A DNA stretch of 64,000 nt from Candidatus Saccharibacteria bacterium UBA2951 (lineage in GTDB: Bacteria > Patescibacteriota > Saccharimonadia > Saccharimonadales > Saccharimonadaceae). A program made the position numbers and the translations under genes. Positions 30,660 through 40,159 of the stretch are shown here, piece after piece. Numbering within the stretch: position 1 is the first letter of the stretch; each line of letters begins with the position of its first letter. The DNA is taken from contig DEBR01000002.1 of the NCBI GenBank assembly GCA_002348615.1, positions 183,441 through 247,440 on the forward strand. Direction: 5' to 3'. The notes below the pieces were generated by a model. That model searched no databases, was not told the origin of the DNA, and was given only the letters and a program-made list of their open reading frames with translations.

Positions 30660-31528
30660 TGAAAGGAATTATTTTAGCGGGTGGTTCAGGTACGCGACTG
30701 TACCCTATTACCATGGGAATCAGTAAGCAGCTGATGCCGATTTACGACAAACCCATGATTTATTACCCGCTTGCGACACTCATGCGCGCAGGCATCAACG
30801 AGATTCTAATTATCACCACCCCGCACGACAATGAAGGGTTCGTTCGTCTGCTCGGCGACGGTTCACAGTACGGCTGTAACTTCGAATATGCCATTCAAAA
30901 CGACCCAAACGGTCTTGCCGAAGCATTCTTAATTGGCCAGGACTTCATTGGCGACGACAAAGTCGCGCTTATCTTAGGCGACAACCTGTTCCATGGTGCC
31001 GCGTTCGGCCAAGAGCTTCGCAAGCACACCGACCCAGACGGTGGCGTCGTATTCGCCTACAAGGTGTCCGACCCGGAACGCTACGGCGTCGTGGAATTCG
31101 ACCATGACAAAAAAGCTATTTCAATCGAAGAAAAGCCGAAGCAGCCAAAGTCTGATTACGCGGTTGTCGGTCTGTACTTCTACGACAACGATGTCGTCGA
31201 TATCGCCCGCAACTTAAAGCCAAGCGAACGCGGCGAACTTGAAATCACTGACGTCAACGCCGAATACTTGCGACGCGGCAAACTGAAAGTCAGCACTATG
31301 GACCGCGGTTCCGCCTGGCTGGACACAGGAACAATCGAATCGATGGTCGATGCCACCGAATACATTCGGGTCGTACAAAAACGTACCGGCCTGAGCATCG
31401 GATCGATCGAAGAAGTCGCCTGGCGTTCCGGCTTTATCGACGATAATCAACTGCGTGCCCTTGCCGAACCGCTTGTTAAATCAGGGTACGGCGAATATCT
31501 ACTCGAGCAACTCAAGGACGGCCGCTAA
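30659..31528 (+). CDS. rmlA: Glucose-1-phosphate thymidylyltransferase
   Basis: 289 residues. GIILAGGSGTRLYPITMGIS is the nucleotidyltransferase signature; KQLMPIYDKPMIYYPLATLM and LILGDNLFHG follow. It activates glucose-1-phosphate to dTDP-glucose, the feed for RmlB. AAGGAG precedes the ATG by 8 bases. Three bases separate its stop from the dehydrogenase start, so all four genes share a transcript. Confidence 0.97.
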   Translation: MKGIILAGGSGTRLYPITMGISKQLMPIYDKPMIYYPLATLMRAGINEILIITTPHDNEGFVRLLGDGSQYGCNFEYAIQNDPNGLAEAFLIGQDFIGDDKVALILGDNLFHGAAFGQELRKHTDPDGGVVFAYKVSDPERYGVVEFDHDKKAISIEEKPKQPKSDYAVVGLYFYDNDVVDIARNLKPSERGELEITDVNAEYLRRGKLKVSTMDRGSAWLDTGTIESMVDATEYIRVVQKRTGLSIGSIEEVAWRSGFIDDNQLRALAEPLVKSGYGEYLLEQLKDGR

Positions 31529-31531
31529 CTC

Positions 31532-32887
31532 GTGAACGCACAAACGGTCACCGTACTCGGTGCTGGCTATGTCGGCCTAACGACAGCAGCCTTGCTGGCT
31601 CATGCGGGCTATACCGTCTATGTCGTCGAGCCGAACAAGGAACGGCTCAAAGTCATTAAAACCGGCCGGTCATTCTTTTTCGAAGAAGGACTAGACGAAG
31701 TCATTCGAACCGCTCTCGACATGGGCATGCTTGTCCCGACTGATTCATACAAAAAAAGCGTTCCGGAAAGTTCGGTCGTGTTTTCGTGCGTTGGTACGCC
31801 CGACAACCCCGACGGCAGTTCAAACCTGACCTATGTGTTCGCAGCGGCCGAAGAAACCGCGCGTCACGCCAAGCCTGGTACCGTGTACGTTCAAAAAAGT
31901 ACCGTACCGGTCGGCACGGGTACTCGTATTGAAGGCAAGTTCGAAGAGCTGAATGCTAATCTTGATTACGTCTCAAATCCGGAATTTCTGCGCGAAGGTA
32001 CGGCGCTCTACGACACGTTGTTCTTTGACCGCGTCGTCGCCGGTGGGCGCAACAAAGCGGCCGTCAATCGAGTGCTAGAAATTTACATGGACCTCGAAAA
32101 GTTCCGCGACCACATTGCGCACATTGCCAGGGTGCGAATCGGTGCGCGCGGCGATCAGTACATCGCGACCACACTTAACAGCGCCGAACTTATCAAGGTG
32201 ACGTCCAATGCCTTTTTGGCGCTTAAAATTTCGTTTGCTAATTCAATCGCAATCCTGGCCGACAAAGCCGACGCCGACGTAGTCGAAGTCATGGACGCGG
32301 TCGGAGCCGACAATCGAATCGGCCGGGCGTTCCTTAATGCCGGTCGCGGCTACGGCGGCGGTTGCTTCCCTAAAGACGTCAGCGGGCTGATCGCCAGTGG
32401 CCTGGATTACGGCGTTGACCTTGAAATCATGCACGCCGCCCAAGCGGTCAACGAATCCATGCCAGGCTACGTGGTCGACAAGCTGCAAGACACCCTTGGC
32501 GAACCGCTGACTGGCAAAAAAGTTGCAGTCCTTGGCCTTGCCTTCAAGGCTGGTACCAGCGATGTCCGAAGGTCGCCAGGCGTAGCAATCGCGAACAAGT
32601 TGGTTGCTGCCGGTGCGCAGGTCATTACTTACGATCCGCAGGCTCACGAAGAAGCCGCACCCGACCTACGTGACGGTATTGACCAAGTAAAGACGATTGA
32701 AAAAGCAGCCGACAACGCCGACGCAGTCGTCATTACGACCGAGTGGGACGAAATACTCGACTTCGAAGCGCATGACTTTGCTCGTCTGATGAAAGGCAAA
32801 ATTCTGTTTGATGCCGTCAACCAATACAGTTCAGTAGAAGCCTCGACCGCTGGCCTGACATACGTTGGTGTCGGTCATACGACCTAG
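31532..32887 (+). CDS. UDP-glucose/UDP-N-acetyl-hexosamine 6-dehydrogenase
   Basis: 451 residues. TVTVLGAGYVGLTTAALLAH (NAD site), NPEFLREGTALYD, and GRGYGGGCFPKDVSGL with the catalytic Cys. GTG start. It oxidises C6 of a UDP-sugar to the acid. Whether it takes UDP-glucose (Ugd) or UDP-GlcNAc (WbpA type) cannot be told from the sequence; the amino-sugar cluster at 40160-45234 makes the second reading plausible. Last gene of the rhamnose operon. Confidence 0.88.
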   Translation: MNAQTVTVLGAGYVGLTTAALLAHAGYTVYVVEPNKERLKVIKTGRSFFFEEGLDEVIRTALDMGMLVPTDSYKKSVPESSVVFSCVGTPDNPDGSSNLTYVFAAAEETARHAKPGTVYVQKSTVPVGTGTRIEGKFEELNANLDYVSNPEFLREGTALYDTLFFDRVVAGGRNKAAVNRVLEIYMDLEKFRDHIAHIARVRIGARGDQYIATTLNSAELIKVTSNAFLALKISFANSIAILADKADADVVEVMDAVGADNRIGRAFLNAGRGYGGGCFPKDVSGLIASGLDYGVDLEIMHAAQAVNESMPGYVVDKLQDTLGEPLTGKKVAVLGLAFKAGTSDVRRSPGVAIANKLVAAGAQVITYDPQAHEEAAPDLRDGIDQVKTIEKAADNADAVVITTEWDEILDFEAHDFARLMKGKILFDAVNQYSSVEASTAGLTYVGVGHTT

Positions 32888-32891
32888 TGGT

Positions 32892-34994
32892 TTAGATTAA
32901 GCGAGCAATCAGAACAGCCGCGTCGTCGTTCGGCTTAGTTGAAAGATATTTCAAGTATTTGTCTGGGTCTTCAGCGTGAAGGCGTTCATGTAATGCAGCG
33001 TATTCCGTCTGCGAAGCCACGTCCGGGAAAGCACCGTAAAAGCCGTCGCTGACTAGCTCTATGGTGTCGATTGACTCGCTATCTAACGTGTATTCTTTCA
33101 CGAATCCGGTAGGTGTGCCATCTGTAAAGGTTCGCGGGATAATCGTCCCGTCAATCGTGCCGTAACCGTACGTCGAATCATCGGTGATATTCTGCAGCTT
33201 ATACTGCTCGTTCAGGCGCTGCTGTATGACACCACGTCCGCTCGCAATGATTTCGCTACGCTCCTCATCGGAAGGTTCGCGTCCGTTTTCTTCATTGAAT
33301 CTGCTAAGCTCGCGTTGAATATAGTCGGAACGCAGGCGCGCATTTTCTTCGTCGATTAACTTGTCGTTCGTAAACACCTGTCGGGTACCGTCTTTGAATG
33401 TGACGCGAATGTTGCTATCACCAATCTGCGTGATAACTGTCTTGTCGCCGACAACACGCGCGGTCACGAGCGTCGTGGCAGCCCGCTTGCTTGGGTCCTC
33501 TAGGGCATCAGGATTATTCGCTTCGTAAAACGCTCGGACGGCTTGGGTTATTTCGTCAGCCAGTTCATAGCCTGACTTTTCAGAACGGGCAGCTACTTGC
33601 GCTGCTATATCGGCCAATTCCCGACCGCCTGATTTTCCGGAAGGATATGTGATGCCAGTTTTGTCGGTAGCACCGTCTGCTAGTACAAATACTTCGTTGT
33701 TAGCTATCGTGACGTCTTCGTTCTTCGTAGGGTCGGCGTTCTTTGCTTTTGTCCATGAACCGATAAGTTCCATCTTGTATTTCAACTTGTCGTAAGTGGT
33801 CGATTCGCCGGCTTCATGTTGCATAGCGTGTGTTCCAAGTACTTCTGGTAGGACGGTTTCGTTAAAGACCCTCTCGTGGGTCAGGTTATCAAGTTCGGCT
33901 GTAAATGCGTCGCGATTTTGCTCCGGAATTTGGCTAATCAGGTAACGGCGAACCGCTTTGTAGTATTCCGGCCAGTCCTCGCCGAAGAATGCGACCGATT
34001 CAGGGTCTTTCTTGCGAGACAAGTAATAATTCTTCATATCATCGATACTGGCTTCACTGAGGCCTTGCAATTTGAACTGAGCCGCCATGGCATCTGAAAA
34101 GCCGACCAATGCGGCGAGCATACCCTTCGCTTCGATACTTGCGTTGCGCCGTTCGGCGGGAGACATTGCTTCGATTACTTCAGAAGGCTCGTGGAGCAGT
34201 TCGCCAAGGGCGTCACGCTGCAGAGATGCTTTTTTGAGTAACGATTCCAACACTTCGCCTTTTTCTGATTCCAAGATCGAACCACTTCTTACCGCGTCAT
34301 CGACTACCTTCTCGTACGTTGATTCGCTGCTGTAGAACCGGTCTGAGCGGCCGGTGTTCTGGGCCGCTAGTATTACGTCGTCGCTTTCGCCGTGTTCGTG
34401 CAAATACTGCCATAGTCGGCCTTCGCGAAGCACGGGGTTATCCAAGCTGTTTTCAAGACCACCGGCAGAATCTGCCCTCATTTCTTTGGCAGCGGCTAGT
34501 TCGGCCGGTTTTTCGATGTCATGTACTAATGTAGCCGTACGGAGCGGTGATTCGTCGCGAAGTTCGATACCGGCCTCAATTGCATATGGTTTTTGCAAGC
34601 TGTCGAACAATGTCGCGGCCTCAAGCTTTTCCTTATCGACAGTAGTAACACCATACTTTTCCAAAAGGTTCTCTATATGATCGGCGATGGCCGTCACGCC
34701 AGAGATGTGTTCAAGTAATTGCGTCCACTTTTCTTTTTCTGTCGCGCCATCACCGGCTAATCCAAAGGCCTTCAGGGCATCGAACGCAATCGGGTTAGAC
34801 GCGAACTTATCAATCGCCCACATTTGGTAAATCTGCGCTCGGTCGCCTTCTTTCAAACGGCTAAATACATCGATTTGAGGGTTATAATCAGCGTCAGTCT
34901 CGCTCGCTGCTCCAGCCCGAATAATGTGACCAAGGTCATCAATCTTCTCTTCGGGAAGTGGGGCTGTGGGAAACGATTCGTGTCGCTGTGACAT
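32892..34994 (-). CDS. PP2C-type phosphatase fused to a degenerate HD-like region
   Basis: 700 residues. The C-terminal 250 residues are a PP2C (PPM) domain: FVLADGATDKTG, TTLVTARVVGDKTVITQIGDS, IELVSDGFYGAFPD and the final DDAAVLIARL, giving the metal-binding Asp residues. In front lies an HD-hydrolase-like pattern (HISGVTAIADHIENLLEKYG, then ATLFDSLQKP where His-Asp would be expected) with a second HD-like spot (RTATLVHDIEKP). The rest is helical and acidic. No transmembrane segment. TATAAT ends 7 bases before the ATG, so it should be leaderless. It converges with the dehydrogenase gene and may regulate by Ser/Thr dephosphorylation; the target is unknown. Confidence 0.75.
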   Translation of the reverse strand: MSQRHESFPTAPLPEEKIDDLGHIIRAGAASETDADYNPQIDVFSRLKEGDRAQIYQMWAIDKFASNPIAFDALKAFGLAGDGATEKEKWTQLLEHISGVTAIADHIENLLEKYGVTTVDKEKLEAATLFDSLQKPYAIEAGIELRDESPLRTATLVHDIEKPAELAAAKEMRADSAGGLENSLDNPVLREGRLWQYLHEHGESDDVILAAQNTGRSDRFYSSESTYEKVVDDAVRSGSILESEKGEVLESLLKKASLQRDALGELLHEPSEVIEAMSPAERRNASIEAKGMLAALVGFSDAMAAQFKLQGLSEASIDDMKNYYLSRKKDPESVAFFGEDWPEYYKAVRRYLISQIPEQNRDAFTAELDNLTHERVFNETVLPEVLGTHAMQHEAGESTTYDKLKYKMELIGSWTKAKNADPTKNEDVTIANNEVFVLADGATDKTGITYPSGKSGGRELADIAAQVAARSEKSGYELADEITQAVRAFYEANNPDALEDPSKRAATTLVTARVVGDKTVITQIGDSNIRVTFKDGTRQVFTNDKLIDEENARLRSDYIQRELSRFNEENGREPSDEERSEIIASGRGVIQQRLNEQYKLQNITDDSTYGYGTIDGTIIPRTFTDGTPTGFVKEYTLDSESIDTIELVSDGFYGAFPDVASQTEYAALHERLHAEDPDKYLKYLSTKPNDDAAVLIARLI

Positions 34995-35101
34995 AGGGTA
35001 AATTATAGCTCATTTTTACAAAAAAGTCAATGGAATGACTTCTCCGATTACCCCCGTTGGTATATAGTAATTAGTACTAACCGTGTAAAGGAATCGCCCC
35101 C

Positions 35102-36040
35102 GTGAAAGTATTCATCCAAGTCCCCTGCCTAAACGAAGAAACAACGCTACCGCTCGTATTCGAAAAAATGCCGAAAAAACTGCCATATGTCGACGAAGTC
35201 GAATGGCTGATCGTTGATGACGGCTCTACAGATAAAACCGTCGAAATCGCTAAAAAACTTGGCGTCAAACACTTCGTACACCACCGCCGCAACATGGGGC
35301 TGGCCCGCAGTTTCCGAGACGGCGTGGATTACGCGCTGCGCCACGGCGCCGATATCGTGGTTAATACCGACGGAGACAACCAGTACCCGCAGGACAGGAT
35401 TGCGGACTTGGTCAAACCGATTATCGACGGCAAGGCCGACATAGTCATTGGTGACCGCCAGACCTCAAAGATCGCGCACTTCTCGGGCTTCAAAAAGCTG
35501 ATGCAGCGCTTTGGCAGCTGGGTAGTCAACAAGGCCGCCGGCACCGACCTGCCAGACGCCGCCAGTGGTTTTAGGGCTTACTCACGCCAGTCATTGCTGC
35601 GAATCAATATCGTCACGCAGTTCAGCTACTGCATGGAAACAATCATTCAAGCTGGCAACAAGCGCCTGGCTATCGTTAGCGTGCCAATTGAAACGAACGC
35701 CAAGACGCGCGAATCACGACTGTTCAAGAACATTTGGCAGCACATGTTCAAGTCCGGCCAAGCGATCATCCGTAGCTTCATCATGTTCAAACCGCATGTC
35801 ATTTTTGTCACGCTTGGCGTCGTACTGCTTGTACTCGGCCTGATACCTTTCATCCGCTTCCTAATTTTCGCTGCTATCGGTGAAGGCCAGGGCCACCTGC
35901 AGTCTTTGATTTTTGGATCGGCCATGCTGGTCGGCTCGCTTCTATCTTTCGCCCTACTCGTGATTGCCGACCTTCAAAAGACCAACCGTATTTTGCTTGA
36001 AGACCAACTCGAACGCCTAAAAGAAATTCAGTACAAATAG
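35102..36040 (+). CDS. Family 2 glycosyltransferase with two C-terminal transmembrane helices
   Basis: 312 residues. GT-A fold opening KVFIQVPCLNEETTLPLVF, the DDGSTDKTVEIAKK motif, and NTDGDNQYPQDRIADL with the DxD-type Asp pair. Two helices at about 230-255 and 270-290 anchor it, as in dolichol-phosphate-mannose-synthase/GtrB-type enzymes that make lipid-linked sugars. GTG start with AAAGGA 9 bases upstream. The next gene starts one base after its stop. Confidence 0.87.
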   Translation: MKVFIQVPCLNEETTLPLVFEKMPKKLPYVDEVEWLIVDDGSTDKTVEIAKKLGVKHFVHHRRNMGLARSFRDGVDYALRHGADIVVNTDGDNQYPQDRIADLVKPIIDGKADIVIGDRQTSKIAHFSGFKKLMQRFGSWVVNKAAGTDLPDAASGFRAYSRQSLLRINIVTQFSYCMETIIQAGNKRLAIVSVPIETNAKTRESRLFKNIWQHMFKSGQAIIRSFIMFKPHVIFVTLGVVLLVLGLIPFIRFLIFAAIGEGQGHLQSLIFGSAMLVGSLLSFALLVIADLQKTNRILLEDQLERLKEIQYK

Positions 36041-36041
36041 T

Positions 36042-36959
36042 ATGGAAAAAGCGCGCCGGCTGTTTCGTAACAAGCGGGTACGACTACTCCTCGTCGTTCT
36101 TATCGTAGGCCTGACGATCGGCCTGTTCGTTTACTACCTTGCCTCGCACCCCGAAACTCTTACGTCGATTGCTCAGCTAAGTCCGGCTACGCTATTACTG
36201 TTAACGCTCGCTTATATTGGCACGGTCATAGCTAACGCGTTCGTACTGTTCGCGTCGCTACGGCTGATTAAAAAACCGGTCGGATTTATTGAAAACATCG
36301 CACTTACCGGCTATTCGTCGGTCGTTAACTTCTTCGGGCCGCTTCAAAGCGGGCCTGGTTTTAGGGCCGCATATCTAAAGACAAAGCACGGCGTAACCGT
36401 CAAACGATTCCTGTATGTAACGGTTATATTTTACGGTTTCTTCGCGCTTATCAACGGGTTGGTGATTGCAGGCGCTGTTCTTGCTGCCGCTAACCCGAAT
36501 TTAGTTCCGGCCCTGCTACTTGTAATCGCAATGGTCGGGTTAATCGGTTGTTTGGTCGCGCTGAGGTTGCCACGCATAGCGGCCGCGCTAAAAAACATCA
36601 GGCTGACCGACATTAACGTGATCTACATAGGATTGGGCGCGCTTCTGCTTTCGGCTGCGACGGCGAGCGCGTATTTCATTGAACTTAACCACGTCGACCC
36701 GTCTGTTACTGTCGGGCAAACGGTTGTTTATACGGCCGCAGCTAACCTGGCACTGTTCGTTTCGCTGACACCAGGCGCCATCGGTTTCCGTGAATCGTTC
36801 TTACTTCTAAGTCAGCAGTTGCATGACATACCGACCAACACGGTTATCGCCGCCAGCGTCATCGACCGGGCGTTTTACGTCGTATTTTTATTAGTACTAT
36901 TCTTGGTTCTACTTGCGTTCGGCGGACGCGCTAAGCTCAAGCAAGCCGGCTCCGCGTAG
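36042..36959 (+). CDS. LPG_synthase_TM-like (UPF0104) membrane protein
   Basis: 305 residues, about eight transmembrane helices, with GYSSVVNFFGPLQSGPGFRA and the LTPGAIGFRESFLLL segment typical of the UPF0104 / MprF N-terminal domain family. In several bacteria these proteins are flippases or lipid-linked sugar handlers. Coupled to the glycosyltransferase above, so a role in moving a lipid-linked sugar is plausible. Its last 51 bases overlap the converging gene on the other strand. Confidence 0.8.
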   Translation: MEKARRLFRNKRVRLLLVVLIVGLTIGLFVYYLASHPETLTSIAQLSPATLLLLTLAYIGTVIANAFVLFASLRLIKKPVGFIENIALTGYSSVVNFFGPLQSGPGFRAAYLKTKHGVTVKRFLYVTVIFYGFFALINGLVIAGAVLAAANPNLVPALLLVIAMVGLIGCLVALRLPRIAAALKNIRLTDINVIYIGLGALLLSAATASAYFIELNHVDPSVTVGQTVVYTAAANLALFVSLTPGAIGFRESFLLLSQQLHDIPTNTVIAASVIDRAFYVVFLLVLFLVLLAFGGRAKLKQAGSA

Positions 36960-38006
36960 CCCTTCTTCCAGCCGGGCCGATAGCACGTTGGTTGAGAACT
37001 CACGCTCGTAGAGTGCCTGGGCTTTTTTACCCATGGCATACAGGCGGTTGCGGTTTCGCATGCTCCACCGGACCGCTTCGACTATCGCGTCGGTGTCGGC
37101 CTGGGGCACGATCAACGCTTCAAGCTTGTTACGGAACGTGCCGCTTTCTTTGTTCTCGCCAATCATCATTGGTCGTCCAAGAGCCATATACTGGTACGCC
37201 TTGCCTGTTATGACGTATTCGGACTGGAACGTACCGCCGAATGGGCCGGCCAAGCAAAGGTCGGCCGATCGCATAAGCAACGGCAGGCGCTCGAATTCAA
37301 CCCATGCATGGTATTCAATATTGGCGCCGTTCCCGACGGCAAATGCCACGTCATGAGCCACCTTAGCGTTGCCGCCGATAAGAATGAATTTTACCGGGTC
37401 ATGATTCAGCTTGACGGCCGCCTCAATCACGTAATTCAAGCCGTGTAACGGTAGCATATTGCCGTAATACAGCACCGTGAACTCATCACCTTCGGCATAT
37501 TCGGGTTCTGCGACCTCAAACGTCGCTTCGTCTGTTCCGACCGGCACGACACAGAACTTACCGCGGTCCAATTTCATCAGTCCGGCTGACAAGTCGGCGT
37601 GCGACGCCGTATCGGTAAGTATCAGGTTGACCGACTTAAGCAGCGTCCGGTAAAACGTTCTTAACAGCCATGTGAGCGGACTTTTCGGCGAGATTTTCTT
37701 GTGTTCGTACGCCAGCCATTCGATCGGGTTGATGAATTCATCGTACACCAACGGCTTACCTGCCGTTAAAAGCCGGACAGGCAATAACACCTCATAGCCG
37801 CGAAAAGTCAGTACATACATGTCCGGTTTCTGTCGGACGCGCGCTTTCAAAAGCCGCAACATCACTTGTGCGTATCGCATTATACCGGTCGTGTCGTTCT
37901 TGACGACGGCCACTTCAGCGCCCTTTATCTGTCCTAGTGCCGCCCGCAGCGTCTTCGCCCGTACGTAGTCGGGCTGCTTATAGCAAGTAATGACGCATAT
38001 CTTCAC
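36909..38006 (-). CDS. Family 4 glycosyltransferase
   Basis: 365 residues. Rossmann-type N-terminus (KICVITCYKQPDYVRAKTL), PLVYDEFINPIEW, and a C-terminal half with TVLYYGNMLPLHGLNYVIEA and EYVITGKAYQYMALGRPMMI. GTG start. TGCTATCAT ends 7 bases before it, so the message may begin at the GTG. Its C-terminal 16 codons are read through on the opposite strand by the LPG_synthase_TM gene. Confidence 0.85.
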   Translation of the reverse strand: MKICVITCYKQPDYVRAKTLRAALGQIKGAEVAVVKNDTTGIMRYAQVMLRLLKARVRQKPDMYVLTFRGYEVLLPVRLLTAGKPLVYDEFINPIEWLAYEHKKISPKSPLTWLLRTFYRTLLKSVNLILTDTASHADLSAGLMKLDRGKFCVVPVGTDEATFEVAEPEYAEGDEFTVLYYGNMLPLHGLNYVIEAAVKLNHDPVKFILIGGNAKVAHDVAFAVGNGANIEYHAWVEFERLPLLMRSADLCLAGPFGGTFQSEYVITGKAYQYMALGRPMMIGENKESGTFRNKLEALIVPQADTDAIVEAVRWSMRNRNRLYAMGKKAQALYEREFSTNVLSARLEEGLRGAGLLELSASAERK

Positions 38007-38026
38007 ATCCCTAATGATAGCAGGTG

Positions 38027-39445
38027 CTAGGTTTCGGGCGAGCGTCGCCAGATTTTGGCCGACCAGTAATTAGCACTCCGCTCGTATGCCTCGCGGGTCT
38101 CAAGTTCTTTCAGTGCGTTAAGCTTCTTTCCAATGAGGTGCCTAGACCGTATCGTAAGTCGGCCATACTCGAACAGGCCGACGACACCGATTGCAGTAAA
38201 TGGAATGACGAACGGCAACAGGTACCTTCCTTGTATAGCAACGATCTCATGAAACTGCATGAACTCAGAGTAGTTGCGCTGCAACAGCGCAATCATGTAT
38301 AACCCGGCAGCTGCGACGAACATGGTTATCATCAAGTCCCTTCGGTAAAACAGTCTGAATATTACCCCCGTACTAAGTAGAGCAGCGGCACCCAGTAGTG
38401 CGATGAGCACAGGCTTTGGAATGTCGGGAACAATACCGTAGTTGTCAACACCGCCAAGCCCACGAACCATAAGTGGTGCCCAAATGTTTGCCGCGAATCC
38501 TTGGACTGAACGTCCTTCGAACACCGCGTCGGTTGCCGCTTTTTGTTCAAGCTGGTAATTACGCGCCCACGGCCCGTATTGAATACAGGTACTCACCGGC
38601 TGAACGGCCGCGCAATCAGGCTGCGGCGAACCATAGGCGACCGTATTAACGCCTACCCGTTCAACGAACAGCCCTAATGAAACGAGGCCAAGTACCACTG
38701 CCGCGGCGAAGCCAAGACCGGCCCTACCTTTAAGGTTGAATTTTACTAGCCACCAGGCCTTTTTCCGCAGGAATAGCACGCTCACGACCAATGCTGCTGC
38801 CACGGCGATCGGAAGAAAGGTAAACTTTACCAGGGTAGCAACAAGTAGGATCGATCCGAACGAGACAATGCGTGCAACTCCAACATCTTTTCGCTGATTA
38901 AGCCTTGCGACGATCGACTGCGCCACGACAAGCATTCCGGCAAAACACAGAAGCAATAGGTTGTCGTAATTTACATGCGCGGCTAAGAACGCTGTGACCG
39001 GAAGCAAGCAAAACATTAGGATCGCAACGTTCGATACAACAGCGGAGCCCATAAGTCGACGTATGAATACTCGAAAGAGCAAAAGCGCACCGACCACGAA
39101 ACCGATGTTAATAATCCGTAGTGCTACGATCTGCATTTGCAGATCACCCGTAATCGCAGCTACAAGTTTGAGTGGAAAACTTAGAACATAATGAAATAGG
39201 TAAGACGTCAGTCGTGTCGCATCGCCAACCAGGGCCATCTCGGCCGGTTGCGTAGCGACAAACGGTGTCGACGTCTCAGCATAGAACCTTATGATCTCAA
39301 CGTGGTATTTTTCGTCGAACGGCAATGGAAAACCGGAAGTCACCGCAATATGAATAGCCTGGGCGGCGAATACTCCCAATATTCCTGCGAATACCCACCT
39401 ACTGCCCATGAAACCCATAATCTTTGCATTCATGTTGGTTTTCAT
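38027..39445 (-). CDS. Multi-helix glycosyltransferase-like membrane protein
   Basis: 472 residues from the ATG at 39445, because an upstream in-frame ATG lies over a TGGTATAAT promoter. About 11-12 transmembrane helices. The first loop has FPLPFDEKYHVEIIRFYAE, with an Asp-Glu pair, and a later loop has HVNYDNLLLL. This pattern (acidic first loop plus Asn-Tyr-Asp) matches DUF2142/GT-C-type membrane enzymes that use lipid-linked sugars. Similar in layout to the gene at 45274-46728. Confidence 0.7.
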   Translation of the reverse strand: MKTNMNAKIMGFMGSRWVFAGILGVFAAQAIHIAVTSGFPLPFDEKYHVEIIRFYAETSTPFVATQPAEMALVGDATRLTSYLFHYVLSFPLKLVAAITGDLQMQIVALRIINIGFVVGALLLFRVFIRRLMGSAVVSNVAILMFCLLPVTAFLAAHVNYDNLLLLCFAGMLVVAQSIVARLNQRKDVGVARIVSFGSILLVATLVKFTFLPIAVAAALVVSVLFLRKKAWWLVKFNLKGRAGLGFAAAVVLGLVSLGLFVERVGVNTVAYGSPQPDCAAVQPVSTCIQYGPWARNYQLEQKAATDAVFEGRSVQGFAANIWAPLMVRGLGGVDNYGIVPDIPKPVLIALLGAAALLSTGVIFRLFYRRDLMITMFVAAAGLYMIALLQRNYSEFMQFHEIVAIQGRYLLPFVIPFTAIGVVGLFEYGRLTIRSRHLIGKKLNALKELETREAYERSANYWSAKIWRRSPET

Positions 39446-39548
39446 CGTATATTTCCAGTGATTATTATACCATAACCATGTTTTCATACTGACTGCAAAC
39501 CATCTGCCAGGAACCCTAAGATTCTATTCAAGAATGCCCATCTTTATT

Positions 39549-39557
39549 TGGTAAAAT
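39549..39557 (+). promoter_or_regulatory. Extended -10 (TGGTAAAAT)
   Basis: Lies about 80 bases upstream of the small transporter-like gene at 39637 and probably drives it. The leader between them has no other recognisable signal. Confidence 0.4.
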
Positions 39558-39636
39558 AGAGTGAGAAAGTCCGGCTAGAACGATGGCCCCTTCATTCAAT
39601 GTCAAAAATTAAGTTTCCTGTTAGAACAGAGGTCAA

Positions 39637-40011
39637 ATGTTATTAATTGCGGTATGGGTCATTATTTATAGCATCGTTGTCGCCGTATCGATTATGCTAC
39701 TCGGCAATCCTGCGACAATTCTTGGGAACCTTACGCTAAAAAGCCTGCTCAGTTTACTCTTCGACTGGAGATTCCTGCTTGGGGGCGTGCTAGCGCTAAT
39801 CGCCCGCTTCATTTTCGTCATTATCAACAACCTTGCCTCAAAACATGAGGAGCTAGCGTCGGCTCACCTTACCATTACTGCGGTCGCAACCACGGCCAGC
39901 GTCGTGTTTGTTATAGCGTTCAACCACTTCCTGCTTGGCGACCAGCTTAAGCTAGTTCAGCTCATAGGAATTGGCATAGTATTATTCGGCCTGTTTCTGG
40001 TCTTCAGATAG
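39637..40011 (+). CDS. Small four-helix EmrE/ArnE-like membrane protein
   Basis: 124 residues with four transmembrane helices (about 3-22, 35-60, 70-92 and 101-122). The last helix has LIGIGIVLFGLFLVF and the middle AHLTITAVATTASVVFVIAF, as in EamA/SMR-family half-transporters. ArnE/ArnF-like partners flip lipid-linked sugars, which would suit the surrounding glycosyltransferase genes, but drug efflux by an SMR protein cannot be excluded. An AGAGGT precedes the ATG by only 3 bases, so initiation may be weak. Confidence 0.65.
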   Translation: MLLIAVWVIIYSIVVAVSIMLLGNPATILGNLTLKSLLSLLFDWRFLLGGVLALIARFIFVIINNLASKHEELASAHLTITAVATTASVVFVIAFNHFLLGDQLKLVQLIGIGIVLFGLFLVFR

Positions 40012-40040
40012 TTCATACCCGGTAAGCGGTGTGGTACTAT
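40012..40040 (+). promoter_or_regulatory. tRNA-Thr promoter
   Basis: TTCATA, 17-base spacer, TACTAT, with the tRNA starting 10 bases after the -10. The -35 overlaps the stop of the preceding gene. Confidence 0.55.
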
Positions 40041-40049
40041 ATTTGAAGT

Positions 40050-40124
40050 GCCGCTTTAGCTCAATTGGTAGAGTACCTCTTTTGTTAAGAGGAGGTCTAG
40101 GTTCGAATCCTCGAAGCGGCTCCA
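40050..40124 (+). tRNA. tRNA-Thr (TGT)
   Basis: 75 bases with encoded CCA. Acceptor GCCGCTT/AAGCGGC pairs fully. Anticodon stem CCTCT/AGAGG with loop TTTGTTA gives anticodon TGT. T-loop TTCGAAT is standard; the T stem has one mismatch (T-C). A hairpin terminator follows at 40141-40158. Confidence 0.92.
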
Positions 40125-40140
40125 AACTTATCTTTGCTCT

Positions 40141-40158
40141 CGCCCATTCTGATGGGCG
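40141..40158 (+). terminator. Terminator after tRNA-Thr
   Basis: CGCCCAT / ATGGGCG stem with a 4-base loop followed by TTTATTTT. It runs up to the stop of the minus-strand gene at 40160 and may end transcription from both sides. Confidence 0.7.
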
Positions 40159-40159
40159 T

